From Rubrivivax sp. A210 (lineage in GTDB: Bacteria; Pseudomonadota; Gammaproteobacteria; Burkholderiales; Burkholderiaceae_C), in assembly GCF_904426505.1 (NCBI RefSeq), contig NZ_CAJGBN010000002.1:95732-159731 (forward strand): 64,000 bases of DNA, written 5' to 3'. The number at the start of each line of letters is the position of its first letter. Within the stretch, counting starts at the first letter, position 1. Below, piece by piece: positions 38,803 through 46,363 of this stretch. The position numbers were made by a program, and so were the translations under genes. The notes under the pieces were generated by a model that worked only from the letters and a program-made list of their open reading frames with translations, searched no databases and was not told the DNA's origin.

Positions 38803-40476
38803 TCAGCGCGGCCCGGCTTCGCCGTGCAAGCGGTCGAGCTGGTCTTCGTAGGCGCGCAGGAAAGCCTTGCCGAACAGCTCGTCGAAATCGTCCTGCGCCT
38901 CGGATTGAAGCTGCGTGAACAGCTCCTGGAACAGCTCCCACAGCCGCGCCTTGCGCGTTGCCGGGATCAGGCTGGTGAGCGCCGACTTGCGCGTGAGCTT
39001 GGTCTCGAGCTGGGCCGGATCGAAGCGCTGCAGCACGCCCTCGAGCGCCGCGCGCATGCCGGCCATCACGCCGAGCTGGTGGGCGCGCAAATCGTCGAAG
39101 GCGTCGCGCATGGCCTGGGCCGGCGGCATGAAGCCGGGCGCCGACGGCCCCAGCAGATGGGCCAGCGCGACCTCGACCGTGGGCGAGAACTTGAGCGGGT
39201 TGTTCTCACGCGAGACGATCATCGTCATCGCGGCGCGCATCTCGCGCTTGAGCGCGGCGCGCGCCACCAGCAGCTCGACCCCGCCGCGCGTGGATTCGCG
39301 CAGCAGCTGGCCGATCAGCTTCATGGTCTCGGGCGTCAGCGCCTGCAGCTTGAGGCCAGGCGCCTGCAGGCCTTCGAGCAGGGCGGCCAGCAATGCGCCG
39401 TCGTCTGCAGACGGCGTGGCCGCGGCGGGTGGCACCTGGAAGGCGGGGCGGGCAGAGGCCGGCGGCGGTGCAGGCGGTGGCGCGCTGCGACTGAGCATGG
39501 CGCCGGGCAAGGTGACGACGCGGCCATCGGTGGGCGGGTCGTCCCAGGAAAAGATGGCGCCAGCCGGCAATGCCGAGGGCTGAGGTGGCACTGGGGGCAG
39601 CGGCGGCGGCGCAGGGCGTGGCGCCTGGCGCGGCAGCGACATCGGGGTGTTCAGCTCGGAGACATGATCGGCGCGGCTGGCCGGCATCACCGTGGCGGTG
39701 CGCGCCATGTCGGCCAGCGGATCGTCGAAGGCGGCCGGCGCCGATGGCGCGCGAGCGGCGGCCAGCGGATCGGCAGCCGGGGCCACGCCAGACAGCCCGA
39801 AGAGATCGTCCAGCGTGTCGGCGCCGCCCATGCTGAGGCTGGAAGCGGGTGCGGCAAGCGGGCTGCCGAGGCCGAAATCGACGGCCGGTGGCGGCGCCGA
39901 CGGGGCGTGCGCTGCGTCGGGCGCGAAGGGATCCCAGTCGTCGGGGATATGGCCCGGGCCCAGCGCTGCAGGTGCGGCGGCGGCCGGCGGCGGGCTGTAG
40001 ATGGGCGCCGGGCGCGTGGACGCCATCCAGTCGGTATTGGACGGCAGCGGCGCTGACGGCAACGCCGCAGCGCGCGCCGGCGGAATCTGGGTGGGCGCCG
40101 CCAGACCGCCGGGTGAGCTGCCGAAGAGATCGGCGAAGGGATCGTCGGCGGCCGGGGCGGCGGCGCCCGTCGCCTCGCGCGCCTCGATGAGATAGGCGCC
40201 GATCTGGATCTGGTCGCCGATGTTGAGCGGGTGCTCGCGCCCGGAGCCAACGCCCATGCCGTTGATGGCGATGGGATTGCTGCCGTTGTCGACGATGGCG
40301 TAGCGCCCGGCTCGGTTGACGATGCGGGCGTGTACGCGCGAGATCGTGCGCTCGGGGTCGGGCAGCACGAGCTGGTTGTTGTCGGCGCGGCCTATGGTGC
40401 CGCCCATCTCGTCGAACTGGGCCGAGGGCCCGTCGGCGCGCGCACCGTTGTAGCTGAGCACCGTCAGCAAGATCAT
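38803..40476 (-). CDS. tagH: T6SS forkhead-associated (FHA) domain protein TagH
   Basis: The 557-residue protein has an N-terminal FHA domain (about 1-100) with the phosphothreonine-binding residues in GGTIGRADNN (Gly29-Arg30), ISRVHA (Ser46, His49) and NG at 72-73. A long Ala/Pro disordered linker follows (about 105-350), then a helical C-terminal domain (about 360-555; LLEGLQAPGLKLQALTPE, NPLKFSPTVEVALAHLLG, FDELFGKAFLRAYEDQLDRL) that defines TagH/Fha1. It would bind a phosphorylated partner such as PpkA or TssL and promote assembly. It follows the two unknown genes after vgrG. Confidence 0.94.
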   Translation of the reverse strand: MILLTVLSYNGARADGPSAQFDEMGGTIGRADNNQLVLPDPERTISRVHARIVNRAGRYAIVDNGSNPIAINGMGVGSGREHPLNIGDQIQIGAYLIEAREATGAAAPAADDPFADLFGSSPGGLAAPTQIPPARAAALPSAPLPSNTDWMASTRPAPIYSPPPAAAAPAALGPGHIPDDWDPFAPDAAHAPSAPPPAVDFGLGSPLAAPASSLSMGGADTLDDLFGLSGVAPAADPLAAARAPSAPAAFDDPLADMARTATVMPASRADHVSELNTPMSLPRQAPRPAPPPLPPVPPQPSALPAGAIFSWDDPPTDGRVVTLPGAMLSRSAPPPAPPPASARPAFQVPPAAATPSADDGALLAALLEGLQAPGLKLQALTPETMKLIGQLLRESTRGGVELLVARAALKREMRAAMTMIVSRENNPLKFSPTVEVALAHLLGPSAPGFMPPAQAMRDAFDDLRAHQLGVMAGMRAALEGVLQRFDPAQLETKLTRKSALTSLIPATRKARLWELFQELFTQLQSEAQDDFDELFGKAFLRAYEDQLDRLHGEAGPR

Positions 40477-40527
40477 CCAGGGGCTCCAGGAAGGTGGACA
40501 GGCCGGAGCATAGCTGCCCTCGGCGCT

Positions 40528-41322
40528 TCAGCGCAGCACATAGAAGCGCCCCTCGATCTGCGCCAGCCGCAGCGGCCATTCGACGCGCCCGCCACCGGCC
40601 ACGGCGCTGTGCAGCGCCGCGCCGCCGTCGGCGCCCAGGCATTCGAGCAGGCGCCCGCCAGCCAGCGGGCGCAGCCGCAGGGTGTCGGCCTTGGGCATGG
40701 GCGGCTTGAGCGGCTGCTTGGCATGCCACTGCTGCACCTGCAGGCGCAGGCGTCCGACATCGTCGGCCAGGCTGCGCTGGTAGGCCTGGGCCAGCTCTTC
40801 CAGACGCAGGCGCGAGGCCAGCAGCAGCGGCTCGGGGTCGCCGCGCTGCAGGCCCAGCACCAGGCCCTGCAGATAGGCCGCGGCGGCGCCCAGCAGTTCG
40901 GGCGTCGGCGGCAGCACCGGCGCGTCCAGCCAGCGCCAGCGCGGGAAGCCGATCTTCAGATCGGCCACCTGGCGCAGGCTGTGCGGCAGCACGGTGACCT
41001 CGTCGGCGGGCGGTGCCCAGTCGATGCGCGCCAGCGTGCGCGCGTTGTCGGGATGGGCGATCTGGCCGATGCGCGGCAGCAGCAGCTGCACGCTGGCGCC
41101 GCAATGGCCGTCGCTGATGCGCGGCTCGGGCGCGCCGGCCTCGCCGGGCGCGGGCGGCTCGATGACGAGTTCGAGGTCGTTGGCGCCGGCCAGCGTGTAC
41201 TCATGCACGGGCACGGTGACGACGCGCCGCTGCGGTGAGGTGCGCGCCAGCGGCACGCCGTTGAGCACCGCCTCGGCGGCGACCCCCAGGCTTTCGAGGC
41301 GCAGGACCAGCAGTCTTTCCAT
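40528..41322 (-). CDS. Unknown protein encoded in the T6SS locus (264 aa)
   Basis: The 264-residue product starts at ATG 41322, which shares its A with the stop of the gene upstream (TGATG), so translation is probably coupled; a TTG at 41337 is a weaker alternative. No family is recognised. The N-terminal third alternates hydrophobic and polar residues like a small beta-sandwich (LARTSPQRRVVTVPVHEYTL, then GANDLELVIEP); the rest has helices (PELLGAAAAYLQGLVLGLQRG, LRLEELAQAYQRSLADDV) and closes with a beta-like end VEWPLRLAQIEGRFYVL. There is no signal peptide, membrane span or toxin motif. Position between vgrG and tagH suggests a spike or effector accessory role. Confidence 0.8.
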   Translation of the reverse strand: MERLLVLRLESLGVAAEAVLNGVPLARTSPQRRVVTVPVHEYTLAGANDLELVIEPPAPGEAGAPEPRISDGHCGASVQLLLPRIGQIAHPDNARTLARIDWAPPADEVTVLPHSLRQVADLKIGFPRWRWLDAPVLPPTPELLGAAAAYLQGLVLGLQRGDPEPLLLASRLRLEELAQAYQRSLADDVGRLRLQVQQWHAKQPLKPPMPKADTLRLRPLAGGRLLECLGADGGAALHSAVAGGGRVEWPLRLAQIEGRFYVLR

Positions 41323-43052
41323 CAGCGCAGGGCCCAATCCATCAGGGTGGCCTCGGGCAGCAGCAGCTGCTCGAGGGTGTGGCGCCCGAGCAGCGGGTCT
41401 TCCAGCAGCAGCGGCAGCTTCACCGCCTCAACGCGCAGCGCGGCAAACCACTCGAAGCCGCCACCGCCCATGACACGCGGGCGCAGGCCGGCCTCGCCGA
41501 CGAGGGCGCCGCTGCACACATCGGCCACCTGGAGCACGCCGCCGCTGTCGCCGGCCAGCGGCACGACTTCGGCCTCGAAGGGCAGCCTGAAGCGCACGGT
41601 GGCCGCCACCATCGCCGCCAGCAGCGGTGGCTCGGCCGCCTCGCGCGCCAGCGACAGCTCGAGCGGCGCGGCCGCCACGCAGCGCAGCCGCAGCCGCGCG
41701 CGCGCGCCGGCGTGGGCGATCTCGCCTTCGAGCTGCACATCGGCCTGGATGGCCTGCATCCGCATCTCGGCCAGCAGGCGCAAGAAGGCACGCCCCTCCA
41801 TGCCGCCAGCGCCCAGGCTCCAGCCCCAGCTGAGGGCGGCGCGACCGCTCAGCAGCGCCAGGCTGCCCTCCAGCCGTGGCGTGGACAGGCCGGGAAGGGC
41901 CGTCCATGCAGCCAGCAGCTTTTGCAGCGCCTGCGCGCAGGCGCCGTCCAGGCCCTGCTCGAAGCCGGCACGCAGCGCCGCCGTGTCCAGCGCCTGGCCG
42001 TCGCATTCGACGCGGCAGCGCGTGGCCAGGCGGGCAGGTTCGGCCGCCGCGGCGCCGATCTCGGTGCGGGCAGCCGGCGCGGCGCGCTGCAGTTCGACCC
42101 ACCATTGGTCGGAGGGCCAGACCCAGACCAGCGTGTTCATGGCGCCGAGCGCGTCGCCCTCGTCGCGCAGGCCGCAGGTCTCCAGCACCAGCCGGGCAAT
42201 GTCGGGCGAGGTCTCTGCCGCCAGGGCCACACCGGGTGGCGCCAGCGGCGGGCCCGGCTCGGCGGCCTGCACCGGCCAGCTGAAGGCCTGGGTCTCGTGG
42301 CCCTGCCAGCGCCACAGGCCGTGGGCGCCCATGTATTCGACGGCCGGGTGCAGGTCGCCGTCGCAGACCGCGTGGGCGCGGGCGCGCAGTTGCAGGCGTG
42401 CCGCCGGCTGCTGGCGCGGCGGCCGCGACAGCACGGCCACCAGCGGCGGCAGCGGGCGCGCGGCGTCGATGCGCAGCGGCGGCGGCAGCGGGATGTCGGC
42501 GCGCAGCCATTCGCCGCCCTGCAGCACATAGCGCTGGGCCACGGCCGGCTCCAGCAGGCGCAGCTCCAGCCCTTCGAAATCACAGGCCCGCAGCGGTGCC
42601 GGCACGGGCGTGGGCGGCAGCAGTTCGCCACGCGAACCCAGGCCGCCGAAGCGCGCAACCAACTGTTCATCGGCCGCCGCCAGCGCCGCCGGGGCGATGC
42701 GGGCGTCATTGCGCTTGCCCAGTTCGGCCACCGAGCGCCGCACCAGCTGGTGGGCGGTGTTCCATCCCCGCTCGGGCGGCGCTGCCAGCAGGCCGGCCGC
42801 CCATTCGAAGCCCGGCTTGTCCTGGAAGCCGGGCCCCCAGACGATGCAGAGATTGACGTAGCGCGCCACCGCACCGGCGCGCGCCAGGCCGCGCTTCTCG
42901 GCCTGCTGGGCCGCGAGTTCGACGAAGGCGGCGTAGCGGTCGCCCAGGCGCCGGGGCATGGCCGGCCAGATCTCGGCCAGCAGTTCGGTCAGCTCGCCAA
43001 CGAAACGGATCCAGGCGGCCTGCCCGTCGGCCGCGGTATCGGGAGGATGCAT
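41322..43052 (-). CDS. Unknown protein encoded after vgrG (576 aa)
   Basis: The 576-residue product starts at ATG 43052, 31 bases after vgrG. No family is recognised. The N-terminal 110 residues are helical and Trp-rich (AWIRFVGELTELLAEIWPAMPRRL, then VNLCIVWGPGFQDKPGFEWA). The middle looks like strands (LRLLEPAVAQRYVLQGGEWL, VEYMGAHGLWRWQGHETQAF), and the last 150 residues end LLLEDPLLGRHTLEQLL. There are no signal peptide, membrane segments, or recognised enzyme motif. It overlaps the next unknown gene by one base. The two are best seen as one module tied to vgrG: an adaptor, chaperone or effector-linked function is possible but unproven. Confidence 0.82.
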   Translation of the reverse strand: MHPPDTAADGQAAWIRFVGELTELLAEIWPAMPRRLGDRYAAFVELAAQQAEKRGLARAGAVARYVNLCIVWGPGFQDKPGFEWAAGLLAAPPERGWNTAHQLVRRSVAELGKRNDARIAPAALAAADEQLVARFGGLGSRGELLPPTPVPAPLRACDFEGLELRLLEPAVAQRYVLQGGEWLRADIPLPPPLRIDAARPLPPLVAVLSRPPRQQPAARLQLRARAHAVCDGDLHPAVEYMGAHGLWRWQGHETQAFSWPVQAAEPGPPLAPPGVALAAETSPDIARLVLETCGLRDEGDALGAMNTLVWVWPSDQWWVELQRAAPAARTEIGAAAAEPARLATRCRVECDGQALDTAALRAGFEQGLDGACAQALQKLLAAWTALPGLSTPRLEGSLALLSGRAALSWGWSLGAGGMEGRAFLRLLAEMRMQAIQADVQLEGEIAHAGARARLRLRCVAAAPLELSLAREAAEPPLLAAMVAATVRFRLPFEAEVVPLAGDSGGVLQVADVCSGALVGEAGLRPRVMGGGGFEWFAALRVEAVKLPLLLEDPLLGRHTLEQLLLPEATLMDWALR

Positions 43053-43083
43053 GGCTTGCGGATCGCCTTCGGCCCTGTCGCCG

Positions 43084-45021
43084 CTAGTTGACCTTGACCA
43101 GCGCGCCCTTGACCGTCATCAGGCCCTGGGCCTCGGCGGTGACCAGGGAACCCTTGATGGTGATGCCGGCGGGCGTCAGCTCGATCTGGCTGCCACCGCA
43201 TTTGAGCGTGATCTTGGTCTTGGCCGAGATTTCGACCTCGGTGGTGGCGTCGACCTTGACCGCCTGCTTGGCCGTCACCTTGACATTGGCCTGGGTGTCG
43301 GTGCTCACGTCCTTGACCGCCGTGAGGCTGTAGACGTCGTCGGTCTTGGTCGTGATGGCCTTCTTCACCGTGAGGTCGTACTTGCCCTCGCTGACCGTCT
43401 CGCTGCGGTCCTTCTTGATCGTCAGCGTCAGGTTGTTGCCGACATCGGTCTTGGAATCGTTCTTGACCAGTTCGGTGCGGTCCTTCTGGGCCTGCAGGTA
43501 GAGCAGTTCGCTGCCCTTCTTGTCCTCGAACTTGAGTTCGTTGAAGCCGCCGCCGCCCATGGAACTGTTGGTCTTGATGGTGCTGACGGTCTTGTTGTCG
43601 GGCAGCGTGTAGGGCGGCATGTTTTCGGCGTTGTAGACACCGCCGGTGACCAGGGGCTGGTCGGGGTCGCCCTCAATGAAGTCGACCACCACCTCCTGGC
43701 CTATGCGCGGCAGCATGACCACGCCCCAGCTCTTGCCCGCCGACGGCTGAGCCACGCGGACCCAGCAGGAGCTGCCGGCGTCCTTCTTGCCCTCGCGGTC
43801 CCAGTGGAACTGCACCTTCACGCGGCCGTACTTGTCGACGAAGATTTCTTCCCCCGCCGGCCCCACCACGGTGGCCGTCTGCGGGCCCGGAGCGCGCGGC
43901 TTGGGTGTCAGTCGTCCGGGGCGGAAGACCAGGGTCGACGGGAAGGCGGTGAAGTCGCACTCGTGGATCGACTCCTTGGCCGCGCCCGACTCGTAGCCCG
44001 CGATGCGGATGCGGACGTGCGTGGAATGCACGATGTGCTCGGCGTTCTGGCCTGCCTCCGGGTGCCCCTCCAGCGTGAAGCGGGCGCCGGCGCACAGGCG
44101 CAGAGCGCTGGTGCGGCCGTCGGCGGCAACGCGCAGCGCCTGGTGAGCTTCGAGGCGCCGCTTGGCGATGGCCTCGGCCATCGGCGGCAAGGTCTGAAGA
44201 TCGGCCGGCGCCAGCGGATCGTCGGCATGAGGTGGCAGGCCGAGGTCGTGGTCGTAGAGCTGGATCTTGCCGTGCGGGTGCTTGACCTCGGCCTCGGCCA
44301 TCTTCTCGAAGGTCTGGGCCGGCAGCATGAAGTGGTGGTCGCGCACCGCCACCTTGCCGGTCTGGATCTGGTGGCTCCAGCGCCAGTGCGTCACCACCGC
44401 GCCCTCCGAGCGCTGGCGCGCGTTGTCGTGGTACGGCAACGCCTTCAGGCCATGTTCATTGACATGGACGCCGGGCAGGTTGGCCAGCACCATCTCGTGC
44501 TTGCCGGCGCTGTGCCTGAAGAAATAGAAGAGACCCTCTTCTTCCAGCAAGCGGCTGATGAAGTTGAAATCGGTCTCGCGATACTGCACGCAGTAGGCGC
44601 GCTTGGCCAGGTTGCCCTTGACCTCGTTCTGGAACGCGGGCTCGTAGGGCAGGATCACCTTCTCGATGATGTCGACCACGGTCTGGTTCTGGAACACGCG
44701 CACGTTGGCGCCACGCGTGGCCAGCCACAGCCAGGGCACCAGTTCCAGCCGGTAGGCCGGCCGGCGCGCCACCACGCCGTCGTAGGCGACGCCGGCAATG
44801 ATGCCGTGGTAGGAGCGCGGGCTGCCGCCCTCGTCGCTGACCACCACCTCGGCCGGCTTGCCAAGCAGGGCCTCGAAATCGACCGTCTCATTGAGCTTGC
44901 CCAGCGCCACCGCGCTGTAGCCATACAGGCGCGAGAGGGCCTCGTGGCCCTCGAAGGTGTAGAGGTCGAGCGCGGTGCTGCCCGGGGGCAGCTTCAACTC
45001 GGCCTTGAAGGATTCATTCAT
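43084..45021 (-). CDS. vgrG: T6SS spike protein VgrG (TssI)
   Basis: VgrG forms the trimeric needle tip pushed out with the Hcp tube. From ATG 45021 (MNESFKAEL) it has 645 residues. The gp27-like part covers about 1-370 (YRETDFNFISRLLEEEGLFYFF is the hallmark), followed by the gp5-like OB domain (KYGRVKVQFHWDREG, SCWVRVAQPSAGKSWG, LPRIGQEVVVDFIEGDPDQP) and a C-terminal beta-helix with repeated Lys/Thr/Val strands ending LKCGGSQIELTPAGITIKG. No extra enzymatic domain is fused, so any effector must be a separate protein. Its start overlaps the TPR-methyltransferase gene by 8 bases. Confidence 0.96.
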   Translation of the reverse strand: MNESFKAELKLPPGSTALDLYTFEGHEALSRLYGYSAVALGKLNETVDFEALLGKPAEVVVSDEGGSPRSYHGIIAGVAYDGVVARRPAYRLELVPWLWLATRGANVRVFQNQTVVDIIEKVILPYEPAFQNEVKGNLAKRAYCVQYRETDFNFISRLLEEEGLFYFFRHSAGKHEMVLANLPGVHVNEHGLKALPYHDNARQRSEGAVVTHWRWSHQIQTGKVAVRDHHFMLPAQTFEKMAEAEVKHPHGKIQLYDHDLGLPPHADDPLAPADLQTLPPMAEAIAKRRLEAHQALRVAADGRTSALRLCAGARFTLEGHPEAGQNAEHIVHSTHVRIRIAGYESGAAKESIHECDFTAFPSTLVFRPGRLTPKPRAPGPQTATVVGPAGEEIFVDKYGRVKVQFHWDREGKKDAGSSCWVRVAQPSAGKSWGVVMLPRIGQEVVVDFIEGDPDQPLVTGGVYNAENMPPYTLPDNKTVSTIKTNSSMGGGGFNELKFEDKKGSELLYLQAQKDRTELVKNDSKTDVGNNLTLTIKKDRSETVSEGKYDLTVKKAITTKTDDVYSLTAVKDVSTDTQANVKVTAKQAVKVDATTEVEISAKTKITLKCGGSQIELTPAGITIKGSLVTAEAQGLMTVKGALVKVN

Positions 45022-46357
45022 GGCCTTCTGCTCCCTGCGGCACACGCGCCCGCGTCAACCAGCCACGCACCGGCTTGCCTCCTTCCTGCCGCAGCACCAC
45101 CTCGCGCAGCGAAATGTCGCCAAAGCCGTTGCCGGCCAGCACCTCGTACACATAGCCATGGCGATGGCTGTAACGGCCGTGGTGGTAGATGCGGTAATCG
45201 GGTTGACCCTCACCGTCATCGTGGGCCTCGACGGTGAAGACCAGCCAGGCGCCGGCCAGCATGCTGCGCCGCGCGGCGGCGGCAAACTCGTCCAGGCGGC
45301 CGAAGTAGCACAGCGTATCGGCCGAAATCAGCAGATCGCAGCAAGCCGGGCGGGTCTGAAGAAAGGCCACCAGCTCGGCCTCGACCAGCTCGTCATAGGC
45401 TTCGCGCGCCGCCGCGCGGTCCAGCATCTGCCGCGACAGGTCAACGCCCACCAGGTTGCGCGTCCAGGGTGCGACCTGCTCGGCACACAGGCCGGTGCCG
45501 CAGCCGGCATCGATGACGCGCAACGACTTGGGCGGCGTCTCGGCCAGCAGTTCGACGAGGCTCTCGCCCACCAGGGCCGGCGCACGGTAGCCAAGCTGCG
45601 CCAGCTTGGCGTCGAAGGTCTCGGCGAAGTTGCGGAAGGTGGCCAGGACGTAATCGTCCGAGGCGCGATCAGGCACGTTCTCGCCCGTGATGGCGGCGAT
45701 GTGGTGGCGCGGCTCGGGGTGATCGGGCTCTTCCTTCTGCCACTTTCGGTAGAGCTCGAGCGACTGATCGATGAGCCCGGCATCGGCATAGGCGCGGCCG
45801 AGCACGCGGCGCAGCAAGGGATTGCGCGGATCGGTGACCAGGCCCTTGGCACATTGCTCGATGGCCTCGCTGAACCGCCCCTGGCGCAGATAGAGGCCGG
45901 CCAGGTTCTGGCGCGCATCCGCGAATCGCGGCACGCGCTCGAGCAGGCGCAGGAACTCCTGCTCGGCATCCTCGAGACGGTCGAGTTGGCCCAGCAGCAC
46001 GCCCAGATTGCTGAAGGCATCAAAGCGGTCGGGGTCGAGCTCGATGGCACGCCGATAGCAACGCTCGGCCTCTTCCAGGCGCCCCATGCGCACGCAGACC
46101 AGTCCCAGGTTGTTGTGGAACATGGCCTGCTTGCCGTCGATGGCAATGGCGCGGCTGATGAGCTCGTGGCCGCGCTCGCGCGAACCCGACTGGCTCTCGA
46201 ACACGCCCGAAAGATGCAGCACGTCCGGATGGTCGGGCGCCAGCCCCTGTAGCAGCCGGTAGCCCTTGGCGGCGACATCGAGATTGCCGGCGATATGCGC
46301 CTGCATCGTCGCCTGCAGCAGTTCGGGTATCGAGAGGTCAGCGGCGCTGGTGTTCAT
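45014..46357 (-). CDS. TPR-repeat protein fused to a SAM-dependent methyltransferase
   Basis: The 447-residue protein has an N-terminal TPR array (about 10-215; units such as AMFHNNLGLVCVRMGRLEEA and DAFSNLGVLLGQLDRLEDA) and a C-terminal class I methyltransferase with motif I VIDAGCGTG at 281-289, the acidic VGVDLS end of strand 2, and a later LLISADTLCYFG. Such fusions resemble the SAM-methyltransferases found in glycosyl and lipid pathways, but the substrate here is unknown. It lies 6 bases after clpV and overlaps vgrG by 8 bases, so it is embedded in the T6SS operon and likely translated with its neighbours. A role in modifying a T6SS substrate or component is inference. Confidence 0.88.
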   Translation of the reverse strand: MNTSAADLSIPELLQATMQAHIAGNLDVAAKGYRLLQGLAPDHPDVLHLSGVFESQSGSRERGHELISRAIAIDGKQAMFHNNLGLVCVRMGRLEEAERCYRRAIELDPDRFDAFSNLGVLLGQLDRLEDAEQEFLRLLERVPRFADARQNLAGLYLRQGRFSEAIEQCAKGLVTDPRNPLLRRVLGRAYADAGLIDQSLELYRKWQKEEPDHPEPRHHIAAITGENVPDRASDDYVLATFRNFAETFDAKLAQLGYRAPALVGESLVELLAETPPKSLRVIDAGCGTGLCAEQVAPWTRNLVGVDLSRQMLDRAAAREAYDELVEAELVAFLQTRPACCDLLISADTLCYFGRLDEFAAAARRSMLAGAWLVFTVEAHDDGEGQPDYRIYHHGRYSHRHGYVYEVLAGNGFGDISLREVVLRQEGGKPVRGWLTRARVPQGAEGHE

Positions 46358-46363
46358 GCTTGA

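Noticed and set aside
43084..45021. VgrG as an evolved spike with an effector domain
   Set aside because: The C-terminus is only the ordinary beta-helix and ends without an extra enzymatic domain.
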